Notes: generated by a model not told the origin, from the sequence alone. Numbered from the stretch's first letter, positions 1 to 10,522 are shown. The stretch is DNA of 64,000 bases from Piscinibacter sp. HJYY11 (GCF_016735515.1 NZ_JAERQZ010000001.1:4824746-4888745); one strand, 5' to 3'. Numbers and translations: made by a program.

Positions 1-72
1 CGAGATCACGCGCGATGCGGTGGCCACGCCCACGCCGGCGAGCCGCGCCACGTCCCTGATCGTTGTTGCCAT
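1..72 (-). CDS. LacI-family transcriptional regulator, N-terminal fragment
   Basis: Only the first 24 codons lie in the window; the gene runs off the left edge. The ATG at 72 opens with MATTIRDVARLAGVGVATAS, followed by RVIS. This is the classic LacI helix-turn-helix, with the VARLAGVGVATASRVIS recognition region. It sits 33 bp downstream of the ABC ATPase stop, in the same direction, so it is probably the last gene of the sugar operon and its local repressor. The palindromes upstream of the beta-glucosidase gene (5663-5676 and 5753-5768) have the CG-centred form LacI proteins bind. The effector sugar cannot be read from this fragment. Confidence 0.9.
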   Translation of the reverse strand, partial: MATTIRDVARLAGVGVATASRVIS

Positions 73-105
73 CGGCGAATGATAGGGGTGGGTCGGGGCG
101 AGACC

Positions 106-1179
106 TCAGAGACGGCGTTCGGTGGCCGGGTCGAAGAGCGACACACACGAGGCTTGCGGTCGCCAGGCCACACGCTCGCCGAGCGCCGGCTCTTCGCCCA
201 CGGCCACGCTGACCGAGATCGACTGCTCGCCGGCTTTCAGCCACACGACCTGGTGCGCGCCCATTGGCTCGACCAGCGTGACCTCGGCTTGCGAATCGCC
301 GGTGCGGAGATCGATGTGCTCGTGGCGCACGCCCAGCACGACCGGCGTGCCCGGCAGCGGCACGTCGAGGAAGCGGTAGTCGGGCAGTGCGAGCGTGAGC
401 TGCGGCGACACGAAGACCAGCACGCCGTCATCACGCCGCTGCAGCTCGCCGTGGAGAAAGTTCATGCTCGGCGAGCCCAGGAAGCCGGCGACGAACATCG
501 TCTGCGGTTCGGCATAGACACGTGCCGGCGTGTCGATCTGCTGGATGCGGCCGTCGCGCATCACGGCCACGCGGCTGGCGAGCGTCATCGCCTCCACCTG
601 GTCGTGCGTCACGTAGATCATGGTCGAGCCCAGGTCGCGGTGCAGTTGCTTGAGTTCCCGCCGCAGCTCGGTGCGCAGCTTGGCGTCAAGGTTGGACAGC
701 GGCTCGTCGAAGAGGAAGACCTTGGCCTCGCGCACCAGCGCGCGCCCGATCGCCACTCGCTGCCGCTGGCCGCCCGAGAGCTGCGCCGGCTTGCGCTTGA
801 GCAGTGGGGTCAGTTGCAGCATGCCGGCCGCACGCGCCACACGCTTTTCGAGTTCGGCCTTCGCCATTCCGGCGATGCGCAGCCCGAAGCTCATGTTGCG
901 CTCCACGTTCATCGTCGGGTACAGCGCATACGACTGGAACACCATGCCGATGTGCCGGTCCTTCGGGTCGGCCCAGGTCACGTCCTGCCCGCCGATGACG
1001 ATGCGGCCATCCTCGGCGTCGATCAGCCCGGCGATCGAGTGCAGCAGCGTCGACTTGCCGCAGCCCGAAGGCCCGAGCAGCACCAGGAACTCACCTTCTT
1101 CCACCTGCAGGTTCATGTCCTGCAGGATGGAGATGGCGCCCATGCGGATGTGGAGGTTCTCGACCGAGACACTGGACAT
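106..1179 (-). CDS. Sugar ABC transporter ATP-binding protein (UgpC/MalK type)
   Basis: A 357-residue cytoplasmic ATPase that powers sugar import. Walker A is GPSGCGKST near residues 36-44, the signature is LSGGQRQR and Walker B is VFLFDEP, followed by the H-loop in YVTHDQVEA. The C-terminal third (from about residue 235) is the TOBE regulatory domain of the MalK/UgpC class. This length and architecture are normal for carbohydrate-uptake CUT1 transporters. It follows the two permeases with a 9-bp gap, so it is the ATPase of the GtsABCD-like transporter encoded by the operon. ATPases of this class can be shared among several sugar transporters. Confidence 0.95.
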   Translation of the reverse strand: MSSVSVENLHIRMGAISILQDMNLQVEEGEFLVLLGPSGCGKSTLLHSIAGLIDAEDGRIVIGGQDVTWADPKDRHIGMVFQSYALYPTMNVERNMSFGLRIAGMAKAELEKRVARAAGMLQLTPLLKRKPAQLSGGQRQRVAIGRALVREAKVFLFDEPLSNLDAKLRTELRRELKQLHRDLGSTMIYVTHDQVEAMTLASRVAVMRDGRIQQIDTPARVYAEPQTMFVAGFLGSPSMNFLHGELQRRDDGVLVFVSPQLTLALPDYRFLDVPLPGTPVVLGVRHEHIDLRTGDSQAEVTLVEPMGAHQVVWLKAGEQSISVSVAVGEEPALGERVAWRPQASCVSLFDPATERRL

Positions 1180-1188
1180 GATTTCTGT

Positions 1189-2055
1189 TCAACCCTTGAC
1201 GGCGCCAGCCGCGATGCCGCGCACGAACCAGCGGCCGGAGACGAGGTAGACGAGCAGCGGCACCAGCGAGGTGAGCATGGTGGCCGCCATGTTGACGTTG
1301 TAGAGCCGCTCGCCGGTGGTGGTGTTGATGACGTTGTTGAGCTGCACCGTCATCGGCAGATGCTCGCGGCCGGCGAACACGAGGCCGAGGATGAAATCGT
1401 TCCAGATGGCGGTCACCTGCATGATGGTTGCCACCACGATGATGGGCAGCGACATCGGCAGCATGAGCTGGATGAAGATGCGCCAGAAGCCGCCGCCGTC
1501 GATGCGCGCCGCCTTGAAGAGCTCGGCGGGCACGCTCGCGTAGTAGTTGCGGAACAGCAGCGTCATCACCGGCATGCCGAAAAGCGTATGGATGAGCACG
1601 ATGCCCGGCAGCGTGCCGAAGATCGACATCGCGGCGAACGCACGCACCAGCGGGAACATGATCACCTGGTAGGGCACGAAGGCACCGAGCAGCAGGAGGC
1701 CGAAGAGCCACTCCACCCCACGTGGCCGCCAGAACGAGAGCGCATAGCCGTTGAGCGCACCCACGAGGATCGACAGCACGGTGCTCGGGATCACGATCGC
1801 GAGCGAATTGAAGAAGCCGCCGCGGATGCCCTCGCACTGCAGCCCGGTGCACACCGAGAACCAGGCGGTGGCCCAGGGCTCGAGCGTCACCTTCACCGGC
1901 AGCGCGAAGAGGTTGCCCAGGCGGATCTCCTCCATCGGCTTGAAGGAGGTGACCAGCATCACGTACAGCGGCAACAGGAAGAAGGCTGCGGCGACGAGGA
2001 GGAATGCGTAGAGGCCGAAGCGACCGGGCGTGAAGGCAGAACGGCGGGCGTGCAT
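1189..2055 (-). CDS. Carbohydrate ABC transporter permease (MalG/GtsC type)
   Basis: Inner-membrane permease of 288 residues from the ATG at 2055 (MHARRSAFTPGRFG). An upstream in-frame start at 2103 would overlap the preceding permease gene and gives an arginine-rich, uncharacteristic N-terminus, so I reject it. About six hydrophobic segments are visible. The cytoplasmic EAA loop, which contacts the ATPase, is around ELFKAARIDGGGFWRIF. The gene starts 4 bp after the other permease stop, which implies co-translation. The pair forms the channel of a binding-protein-dependent sugar importer, most like the glucose or mannose GtsABCD system of pseudomonads. The exact substrate is inferred. Confidence 0.93.
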   Translation of the reverse strand: MHARRSAFTPGRFGLYAFLLVAAAFFLLPLYVMLVTSFKPMEEIRLGNLFALPVKVTLEPWATAWFSVCTGLQCEGIRGGFFNSLAIVIPSTVLSILVGALNGYALSFWRPRGVEWLFGLLLLGAFVPYQVIMFPLVRAFAAMSIFGTLPGIVLIHTLFGMPVMTLLFRNYYASVPAELFKAARIDGGGFWRIFIQLMLPMSLPIIVVATIMQVTAIWNDFILGLVFAGREHLPMTVQLNNVINTTTGERLYNVNMAATMLTSLVPLLVYLVSGRWFVRGIAAGAVKG

Positions 2056-2059
2056 GACG

Positions 2060-2956
2060 TCAGTGCCCCGCCGGTGCCTGGCGTGCCGCCCGCCAGCGCG
2101 CATAGCGCAGCGGCATCACGAGGGCAAGCACGGTGATCAGCAGCACGGTCGACGCGGCCGAGGCGAGCCCGAGGTTCGCGCGCTGGAAGAGGTTGTCCAT
2201 GATGAACTTGCCCGGCACTTCGCTCGCGAGGCCGGGGCCGCCCTGCGTCATGGCGACCACCACGTCGTAGACCTTCACCACGCTCACCGAGAGCAGCACG
2301 ATGGCCGTGCCGAACGAGGGGCCGAGCATGGGCAGCACGATGCTGAGGTAGTAGCGCCAGCGCGGGATGCCGTCGATGCGCGCCGCGTTCCACAGGCTCG
2401 TGTCGATGCCGCGCAGGCCGGCGAGCATCAGCGCCATCACGAGGCCGGACGCCTGCCAGACGGCGGCCAGGGCAATGGCGTACATCACCATGTCCTGGCT
2501 CACGATCCAGTCGAACGTGAAATCACTGAAGCCGAGCCGGCGGATGCTGGCCTGCAGCCCCAGCTCGGGGTTGAGCACCCATTGCCACACGAGGCCGGTG
2601 GCCACGAACGACATTGCATAGGGATAGAGGAAGACCGTGCGCAGCACCCCCTCGGCCCTGACCTGCTGGTCGATGAAGACCGCCAGCAGGAAGCCGAGCA
2701 CGAGGCAGGCCACGATGAACACCACGCCGAACAACACCACGTTGTGCAGCGAGAGCATCCAGCGCTCGGAGTTGAAGAGCTTCTCGTACTGCGCGAGCCC
2801 GATGAAGTCGGGGATCGGCAGCATGCGCGAGCTGCTCATCGAGACCCGCACCGACCAGCCCACCGTGCCCACGTAGGCGAAGAGCACGGTGGCGGCCATC
2901 GGCAGCAGGGCGAGGTAGACCACCCAGTGCCGCAGCCAGCGAGGTCGTCGGTGCAT
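2060..2956 (-). CDS. Carbohydrate ABC transporter permease (MalF/GtsB type)
   Basis: Inner-membrane permease of 298 residues with about six transmembrane segments; the first is LALLPMAATVLFAYVGTVGW near residue 15. The EAA-like loop is at LWNAARIDGIPRWRYYLSIV, followed by LPML. It is the first of two adjacent permeases, 12 bp after the sugar-binding protein gene and 4 bp before the second permease. It would pair with that second permease to form the translocation pore for a mono- or disaccharide. MalF/UgpA-type proteins of this size, lacking the long periplasmic loop of enteric MalF, are typical of GtsB-like systems. Confidence 0.93.
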   Translation of the reverse strand: MHRRPRWLRHWVVYLALLPMAATVLFAYVGTVGWSVRVSMSSSRMLPIPDFIGLAQYEKLFNSERWMLSLHNVVLFGVVFIVACLVLGFLLAVFIDQQVRAEGVLRTVFLYPYAMSFVATGLVWQWVLNPELGLQASIRRLGFSDFTFDWIVSQDMVMYAIALAAVWQASGLVMALMLAGLRGIDTSLWNAARIDGIPRWRYYLSIVLPMLGPSFGTAIVLLSVSVVKVYDVVVAMTQGGPGLASEVPGKFIMDNLFQRANLGLASAASTVLLITVLALVMPLRYARWRAARQAPAGH

Positions 2957-2968
2957 GCGGTTCTGGCC

Positions 2969-4198
2969 TCAGCCCTTGATCGCGACGCTCATCGCCTTCA
3001 CGGCGTCGTCGGTGCTCTGGTTGGTGTTCCAGAACTTGGTGATCACGTCCTGCATCGCGCCGTTCACGTCCGGGGAGACCAGCGCTTCAGGGTTGGGCAG
3101 GTGGCGCGAGCTGTCCTTCATCACCGTGAGGCCGGTCTGGGCGCACAGGTCCATCGCCTTGGCGTCGACGTCGGTGCGGATGGGGATCGAGCCCTTCTTG
3201 TTGTTGAACGCGACCTGCGTGGCCGGTGCGGTGAAGGTGGCCGCGAGCAGCTGCTGCGCCTTGATCGCCTCGGCGTTGTTGGTCTTGGGGAACACGAACA
3301 CGTCGCCCGCGAGGATGTACGGCGACTTCGGCCCGAAGCCGGGGAAGCAGCCGAACTCCTTGCCCGCCGTCTGCTTGGCCGCCTGGAACTCGCCCTTGGC
3401 CCAGTCGCCCATGATCTGCACGCCAGCCTTGCCCGAGATGACCATCGCGGTGGCGTCGTTCCAGTTGCGGTTGGGGGCGCCCGGGTCGGTGTAGGCCTTG
3501 AGCTTCTTGAAGGAGTTCATCACGTTCTTGAACGCCTCGGACTGGATGGCCTTCTGGTCGCGGTCCTTGTAGACCTTCATGTACAGCTCGCTGCCGCCGA
3601 TGTGCGCGAGCAGCGCGTCGAAGACGATCTTCTCCTGCCAGGGCTGGCCGCCGAAGGCGACGGGCGTGACGCCGGCGGCCTTGAGCTTGTCGAGCGTGGC
3701 GAAGAATTCATCGGGCGTCTTCGGTTCGGCGGTGATGCCGGCCTTGGCGAAGGCCGCCTTCGAGTACCAGAACCACGCCGGCATGTGGATGTTGACCGGC
3801 ACGGCGTAGTAGTGGCCGTTGATCCTGATCGCGTTGAGGATGGGTGCCGGGAGCATCTTGTCCCAGTTGTTCTTCTTCGCGACTTCGTCGACGTTGTTCA
3901 GCAGGCCGTTCTTGATCACGTCATGGAACTGCTGCGAGGTGTTGAACTGCGCCGCGGTCGACGGGTTGCCGCCGACGATGCGGTTCACGGCCGCCGAGCG
4001 GGCCTGCTCGCCGCCGGCCACCGCGTTGTCGACCCAGGTGCCGCCGGCGGCCTTGTAAGCGTTGGCCAGCTCCTGCACCGCGGCCGATTCGCCGCCGGAA
4101 GTCCACCAGTGGATCACTTCGGCCTTCTGCGCGTGGGCGCCGAAGGCCATCGTCGCCAGGCTGGCGGCAAGGGCCAGTCGAGTCATCTTGCGGTTCAT
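2969..4198 (-). CDS. Periplasmic sugar-binding protein of ABC transporter (GtsA-like)
   Basis: A 409-residue binding protein. It starts with a Sec signal peptide (MNRKMTRLALAASLATMAFG, cleavage after AHA). The mature part begins KAEVIHWWTSGGESAAVQEL, close to the glucose/mannose-binding GtsA family as I know it. I chose the ATG at 4198 over the one at 4204 because AGGAGA lies 7 bases upstream of 4198 and only 1 base from 4204. The open frame continues upstream to 5740, but that stretch is antisense-like read-through of the beta-glucosidase gene. It delivers the sugar to the two permeases and lies 65 bp after the beta-glucosidase, as expected if it captures glucosides or released glucose. Confidence 0.93.
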   Translation of the reverse strand: MNRKMTRLALAASLATMAFGAHAQKAEVIHWWTSGGESAAVQELANAYKAAGGTWVDNAVAGGEQARSAAVNRIVGGNPSTAAQFNTSQQFHDVIKNGLLNNVDEVAKKNNWDKMLPAPILNAIRINGHYYAVPVNIHMPAWFWYSKAAFAKAGITAEPKTPDEFFATLDKLKAAGVTPVAFGGQPWQEKIVFDALLAHIGGSELYMKVYKDRDQKAIQSEAFKNVMNSFKKLKAYTDPGAPNRNWNDATAMVISGKAGVQIMGDWAKGEFQAAKQTAGKEFGCFPGFGPKSPYILAGDVFVFPKTNNAEAIKAQQLLAATFTAPATQVAFNNKKGSIPIRTDVDAKAMDLCAQTGLTVMKDSSRHLPNPEALVSPDVNGAMQDVITKFWNTNQSTDDAVKAMSVAIKG

Positions 4199-4263
4199 CG
4201 TCATGTCTCCTGTTGTACGGGGTGCGGCCCCGGGTCCGTGGGAATGGTTCGGCCGAGAGCGGG

Positions 4264-5640
4264 TCAGCTGTGGGCGTTGCGCCGCGCCAGGAAGGCGCGC
4301 AGCGCGAGGGCGCTGTCTTTCAAGGTGCGGCGCTGGGTGGCGTAGTCCACGTGCAGCAGGCCGAAGCGCTTGGCGTAGCCGTAGGCCCACTCGAAGTTGT
4401 CGAGCAGCGACCAGGCGAAGTAGCCCTTCACGCGCACGCCGGCGCGCATGGCCTGGTCGATGGCGGCGAAGTGGCGTGCGAAGTAGCGGATGCGGTGCTC
4501 GTCGTTCACGCGGCCATCGACCACGCGGTCGTCGCTCGCCATGCCGTTCTCGGTGATGTAGATCGGCGGCAGATTGGCGTAGCGCGACTGGAAGCCGGTG
4601 AGCAGGTCGCGCAGGCCTTCGGGGTAGACCTCCCAGCCCATCTGCGTGCGCTCCACGCCGGGCTGCGGCGCCTCGACGTAGCCGTGCGCGCCGTCGCTCC
4701 GGATGCAGCTGCGGAAGTAGTAGTTGATGCCGAGGTAGTCCATCGGCGCGCTGATGAGCGCCATGTCGCCGTCGCGCAGGGGCGGGCGGCTGGTGGGCCA
4801 CAGCTCTTCCAGATCGGTGTTGTGGTGGCCGAGCAGCAAGGGGTCGAGCACCCACAGGTTGGCGCAGGCATGGGCCAGCTCGGCTGCGCGCCGGTCGGCC
4901 GGCGAGTCGCTCGCGGGCAGCACCGCGTTGACGTTGTGCACCAGGCCCACGGGCGCGGCGTCGCGGCTGCGGAGGGCCTTCATGCCGAGACCGTGGGCCA
5001 GCAGCAGGTGGTGCATGGTGTCCATCGCGTGGCGCTCGTCCCTCAGGCCCGGTGCATGCGCGCCGCTCACATGGCCGTGGTACGCGCTGCACCAGGGCTC
5101 GTTGAGCGTGGTCCAGGCGTTCACGCGGCCCTTGAGTTCGCGGCCCATCAGGTCGGCGTAGTCGGCAAAGCGGTAGGCGGTGTCGCGAGCCAGCCAGCCG
5201 CCTTTGTCCTGCAGGTGCTGCGGCAGGTCCCAGTGGTAGAGGGTGACGAAGGCCTGCAGGTGCTTGTCGGCCAGGCGGTCGAGCAGGCGCTTGTAGAAGT
5301 CGAGGCCCTTGTGGTTGGGGCTGCCGTCTGCGGCCATCACCCGCGGCCAGGCGATCGAGAAACGGTAGGCGCCGAGGCCCAGGCCGGCCATGTGGTCGAT
5401 GTCTTCCTGCCAGCGGTGGTAGTGGTCGCAGGCCACCTCGCCGGTGTCGCCGTTGTCGACCTTGCCGGGCGTGGCACAGAAGGTGTCCCAGATGCTGGGC
5501 AGGCGGCCGGCGGCCTCGGTGGCGCCTTCGATCTGGAAGGCGGCGGTGGCGGTGCCGAAGAGGAAATCTCGCCGCCACATGGCAGAGCCGGCAGGAGGGG
5601 CAATGGCCGAGGCGGGGTCGTGCTGGGGAAGGGCGGACAT
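4264..5640 (-). CDS. GH1 family beta-glucosidase
   Basis: A 458-residue glycoside hydrolase family 1 enzyme, full length for the family. It hydrolyses terminal beta-glucosidic bonds with retention. The acid/base glutamate is E181 in TTLNEPW and the nucleophile is E364 in YITENGM. The N-terminal FLFGTATAAFQIEGA motif and the aglycone-site GYFAWSLLDNFEWAYGY motif are also present. No signal peptide is convincing, so it is probably cytoplasmic and acts on imported cellobiose-like sugars. It is the first gene of the transporter operon. Neither the ATG at 5640 nor Met21 (5580) has a clear ribosome-binding site, so the start is uncertain by 20 residues. Confidence 0.95.
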   Translation of the reverse strand: MSALPQHDPASAIAPPAGSAMWRRDFLFGTATAAFQIEGATEAAGRLPSIWDTFCATPGKVDNGDTGEVACDHYHRWQEDIDHMAGLGLGAYRFSIAWPRVMAADGSPNHKGLDFYKRLLDRLADKHLQAFVTLYHWDLPQHLQDKGGWLARDTAYRFADYADLMGRELKGRVNAWTTLNEPWCSAYHGHVSGAHAPGLRDERHAMDTMHHLLLAHGLGMKALRSRDAAPVGLVHNVNAVLPASDSPADRRAAELAHACANLWVLDPLLLGHHNTDLEELWPTSRPPLRDGDMALISAPMDYLGINYYFRSCIRSDGAHGYVEAPQPGVERTQMGWEVYPEGLRDLLTGFQSRYANLPPIYITENGMASDDRVVDGRVNDEHRIRYFARHFAAIDQAMRAGVRVKGYFAWSLLDNFEWAYGYAKRFGLLHVDYATQRRTLKDSALALRAFLARRNAHS

Positions 5641-5662
5641 GGTGAATAGGTGAATGCCAGAA

Positions 5663-5676
5663 TGGAACCGGTTCCA
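5663..5676. promoter_or_regulatory. LacI-type operator, proximal
   Basis: Perfect 14-bp palindrome TGGAACCGGTTCCA centred 29 bp upstream of the beta-glucosidase start. CG-centred palindromes of this type are bound by LacI/GalR repressors, and the operon carries such a regulator at its far end. Binding here would block the promoter or early elongation. Confidence 0.8.
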
Positions 5677-5752
5677 AGTGTGCGCATTGGAGCACCGTGG
5701 AAATTCGGGCGACCATGGGGAAATCCCTGGGTCGCCTCAAGTTGAAACTGGG

Positions 5753-5768
5753 TTGAAACCGGTTCCAA
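5753..5768. promoter_or_regulatory. LacI-type operator, distal
   Basis: Sixteen-base near-palindrome TTGAAACCGGTTCCAA with one mismatch in the half-sites and the same AACCGGTT core as the proximal site. Its centre is 91 bp from the proximal centre, roughly eight to nine helical turns. That would allow one tetramer to bridge both sites, or the second site may serve the divergent AsmA gene at 5884. Confidence 0.75.
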
Positions 5769-5883
5769 CATCAGGGCTCGTAGGACTCGCCTCACAGCCA
5801 CAGCCGGCCGGGGCTGATACGGCGGGCCCAGGCGCCGTCCTAAGGTTGCCCACACCCCTTGCGAGAACCTCAGGAGCCACCCG

Positions 5884-7959
5884 ATGACCTCTTCTTCACG
5901 GCACATCCGGAAAGGCTGGGCCGTGACAGCGGCGGTGCTGGGCCTGCTCGTCGTCACGGTGGTCACCTGCGAGGTGGTCGGCTGGCCGTTCCTCGCCAAG
6001 CCGGTCGAGCGGACCTTGAGCAACATGCTGGAGCGCAAGGTGGAACTGAGCGACGAGGCGTCGCATGCGACCGTGCGCTTCTTCGGCGGGCTGAAGGTGA
6101 AGGTGCCGCACCTGCAGATCGGCGCGCCCGAGTGGAGCGAGCGCCCGTACTTCCTGCAGGCCAAGAACGCGGAGATGCACCTCTCGTACCGCGACCTCTG
6201 GCGCGCGAAGAAGGGTGCGCCGCTCGACATCGACCTGCTGCGTGCCGACCAGCTCAATGTGAATGCCGAGCGCCGGGCCGATGGACGGGCGTCGTGGGTG
6301 TTCGGCAGCCTGCAGAAACCGACGGAAGAAAAGGAAGGCCGGGCGAATGTGTTTCCCACCGTCGGCGACCTGCGAGTCAATTCCGGCACGCTGAGTTATG
6401 TCGACGAGCCGCTGAAGGCCGACATCGTGGCCAAGCTGGCCCTCTCCGAAGGCGCGGCCGCGGTGCCGCAACAGCAGCAGGGCTCGCAGCCGCTGCCGGT
6501 GGCGCTGCGCGGCCTCATCGCCAGCGCCGAAGGCACCTACGGCCCCGCGAAGCTGAGTGCCAACCTGCGCACCGCGGGCGTGACGCCGCTGCTGCGCAGC
6601 GACACCAACGCGCCCTCGGTGCCGGTGGTGCTGGAGCTCAAGGCCAACAAGGCGAGCCTCACCTTCAACGGCACGGTGACCGACCTCTTCAAGCTCTCGG
6701 ACCTGGCCGGGCAGTTCCGAGTCAGCGGCCCCTCGCTCGCGGCCGCCGGTGACCCGCTGGGCGTCACCTTGCCCACCACCGGTGCCTTCGTGCTGGCCGG
6801 CCGCATCAACAAGGACGGCAAGGTCTGGAAAGTCACGGCCGACGACGCGACCGTGGGGTCCACCAAGCTCAAGGGCGACTTCACCTACGACATGGGCCAG
6901 CCCGTGCCGCTGCTCGCCGGCAAGGTCACGAGCCCGCGGCTGCTGCTGGCCGACCTCGCGCCCACCATCGGTGGCGAGCCTGGCGCCGAGCCGGCCCCGC
7001 CGCCCAAGACCCAGGCGCCCCCTTCAGCGCGCGTGCTGCCCGACAAGGAGTTCGACCTGCCCTCGCTGCGCGTGATGAATGCCGACGTGCAGATGGCCTT
7101 CGACCGCGTCGAGCTCGGCGAGCTCTTCGCGCTGCCGCTGCAACCCCTGAAGACGCACCTCACGCTGAAGGACGGCAAGCTGCGCCTCAATGACCTCGTG
7201 GCCAGCACCGCCGACGGCAGCCTGCGCGGCAACGTGGCACTCGACGGCACGCGGGACGTGGCCCTGTGGAACGCCGACCTGCGCTGGTCGGGCGTGAAGC
7301 TCGAGCAGTGGCTCAAGCAGAAGCGCGAGGGCGACAAGCCGCCTTTCGTGAGCGGCAAGCTCGTCGGCCACGCCAAGCTCGAAGGGCAAGGCCGATCAAC
7401 GGCGCAGATCCTCGGCAGCCTCAATGGCACCGTGGCGACCACCGTGCGCCAGGGGCAGGTCTCGCACCTGATCGTCGAGGCCGCCGGCCTCGACCTCGCG
7501 CAGGCGCTGGGTGTCTTCGTCAAGGGTGACAAGCCGCTGCCGGTGAGCTGTGCGCTTGCCGACCTGAAAGCCGAGAAGGGCGTGCTGACGACCCGCACCT
7601 TGGTCGTCGACACGCCCGATTCCACGGTCTGGGCCGAGGGCAGCGTCTCGATGAAGGACGAGGCGCTGGACCTGAAGGCCACCGTGTCGCCCAAGGACTT
7701 CAGCCCGCTCGCGCTGCGCACGCCGGTGCATGTGAAGGGCGCGTTCAACGCGCCGAAGGTCTCGCTCGAGAAGGCGCCGCTGGCGCGCCGGGTGGCCGGT
7801 GCGGCGCTGCTCGCGCTGGTCAACCCGATCGCCGCCGTGCTGCCGCTTTTCGACAAGGGCGAGAGCGACGAGGACGACAGCTGCAACGAACTGGTCGCCC
7901 GGGCGCGCGAGGCGGCCCGCGAGGGCAAGTCGCCTGCGGACAAGAAGAAAGGCAAGTAA
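5884..7959 (+). CDS. AsmA family protein
   Basis: A 691-residue protein with one N-terminal membrane segment (about residues 12-33, AVTAAVLGLLVVTVVTCEVV) and a long periplasmic part. That part is built of beta-strand-rich AsmA repeats, followed by the conserved C-terminal region around GSLNGTVATTVRQGQVSHLIVEAAGLDLAQ. AsmA proteins are inner-membrane anchored and are linked to outer-membrane assembly and, as repeated beta-groove relatives, to phospholipid transport. The ATG at 5884 has AGGAG a few bases upstream. It is transcribed away from the beta-glucosidase operon and sits alone before edd; I see no functional tie to either. The last 25 residues are Lys/Glu/Arg-rich. Confidence 0.88.
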   Translation: MTSSSRHIRKGWAVTAAVLGLLVVTVVTCEVVGWPFLAKPVERTLSNMLERKVELSDEASHATVRFFGGLKVKVPHLQIGAPEWSERPYFLQAKNAEMHLSYRDLWRAKKGAPLDIDLLRADQLNVNAERRADGRASWVFGSLQKPTEEKEGRANVFPTVGDLRVNSGTLSYVDEPLKADIVAKLALSEGAAAVPQQQQGSQPLPVALRGLIASAEGTYGPAKLSANLRTAGVTPLLRSDTNAPSVPVVLELKANKASLTFNGTVTDLFKLSDLAGQFRVSGPSLAAAGDPLGVTLPTTGAFVLAGRINKDGKVWKVTADDATVGSTKLKGDFTYDMGQPVPLLAGKVTSPRLLLADLAPTIGGEPGAEPAPPPKTQAPPSARVLPDKEFDLPSLRVMNADVQMAFDRVELGELFALPLQPLKTHLTLKDGKLRLNDLVASTADGSLRGNVALDGTRDVALWNADLRWSGVKLEQWLKQKREGDKPPFVSGKLVGHAKLEGQGRSTAQILGSLNGTVATTVRQGQVSHLIVEAAGLDLAQALGVFVKGDKPLPVSCALADLKAEKGVLTTRTLVVDTPDSTVWAEGSVSMKDEALDLKATVSPKDFSPLALRTPVHVKGAFNAPKVSLEKAPLARRVAGAALLALVNPIAAVLPLFDKGESDEDDSCNELVARAREAAREGKSPADKKKGK

Positions 7960-7982
7960 CGCCACGAAGTAACCCTGGCGCG

Positions 7983-8010
7983 TTGACTTGTAATTTGGTT
8001 ACTAGATAAT
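7983..8010 (+). promoter_or_regulatory. Putative sigma-70 promoter with HexR-like site upstream of edd
   Basis: TTGACT (7983-7988) and GATAAT (8005-8010) are separated by 16 bp and lie 30 bp before the edd start codon. Between them is TGTAATTTGGTTACT (7989-8003), which matches 11 of 15 positions of the HexR palindrome TGTAATTAAATTACA as I remember it. A further TTACAA half-site follows at 8022-8027. HexR represses Entner-Doudoroff genes until KDPG binds, so occupancy here would shut off edd-eda. No hexR gene is in the window. Confidence 0.5.
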
Positions 8011-8039
8011 CCGGGGTCAGGTTACAAACTCCCGTCCCG

Positions 8040-9854
<1,815 letters not shown>

Positions 9855-9881
9855 CCTGGCTCTGATCAGAAGCACCCCACC

Positions 9882-10505
9882 ATGAACACACTCGAACTCG
9901 CATCACACGGCCCGGTCATCCCGGTCATCGTCATCGAACGCCTGGAAGACGCCGTGCCCATGGCCGAGGCGCTGGTCGCCGGCGGCGTGAAGGTGCTGGA
10001 GGTGACGCTGCGCACGCCGGTCGCTTTGGCGGCGATGGAAGCCATCGCCAAGCAGGTGCCCGAGGCGATCGTCGGTGCCGGCACCGTGCGCAACGTGGCC
10101 GATGCGAAGGCCGCCTACAGCGCCGGTTGCCGCTTCGCGGTGAGCCCGGGCTACCTGAGCACGGTAGGCCAGGCCTGCCGCGAGATCGGCCTGCCGCTCC
10201 TGCCCGGCGTGGCCACCGGCAGCGAGGTGATGCAGGCCAACCTCGACGGCTACGACTTCCTGAAGTTCTTCCCCGCCACCGCGGCCGGCGGCATCCCGAT
10301 GCTCAAGGCGCTGGCCGGCCCCTTCCCCGACGTGAAGTTCTGCCCCACCGGCGGCATCACGCCCGAGACCGCGCCGCAGTTCCTCGCGTTGCCCAACGTG
10401 GTGGTGTGCGGCGGCTCCTGGCTCACGCCCGCCGTGGCCATGGCCGGGCGCGACTGGGGCCGCATCACGCAGCTGGCGCGCGAGGCCCAGGCGCTGCGCG
10501 CCTGA
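9882..10505 (+). CDS. eda: KDPG/KHG aldolase
   Basis: A 207-residue class I aldolase. It splits KDPG into pyruvate and glyceraldehyde-3-phosphate, completing the Entner-Doudoroff route begun by the upstream edd. The Schiff-base lysine is K128 in YDFLKFFPA, and the catalytic glutamate is E40 in VLEVTLRTP. The phosphate-binding GGITPET segment is present. Length and motifs are standard for the family. The 27-bp gap after edd and the absence of any promoter between them support a two-gene operon. The products feed lower glycolysis. Confidence 0.97.
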   Translation: MNTLELASHGPVIPVIVIERLEDAVPMAEALVAGGVKVLEVTLRTPVALAAMEAIAKQVPEAIVGAGTVRNVADAKAAYSAGCRFAVSPGYLSTVGQACREIGLPLLPGVATGSEVMQANLDGYDFLKFFPATAAGGIPMLKALAGPFPDVKFCPTGGITPETAPQFLALPNVVVCGGSWLTPAVAMAGRDWGRITQLAREAQALRA

Positions 10506-10522
10506 GCGCTCCCGTGGCTCGG

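Noticed and set aside
79..2136. A 685-codon open frame on the plus strand over the ABC ATPase and permease genes
   Set aside because: It is antisense to genes with clear motifs, and its translation is dominated by His/Arg/Glu/Asp runs typical of shadow frames in GC-rich DNA.
2030..4345. A 771-codon plus-strand open frame opposite the permease and sugar-binding protein genes
   Set aside because: Same antisense pattern, with low-complexity charged sequence and no ribosome-binding site or domain.
4199..5740. In-frame upstream extension of the sugar-binding protein to 923 residues
   Set aside because: It overlaps the beta-glucosidase in another frame, and the signal peptide begins exactly at the ATG with a good ribosome-binding site at 4198.
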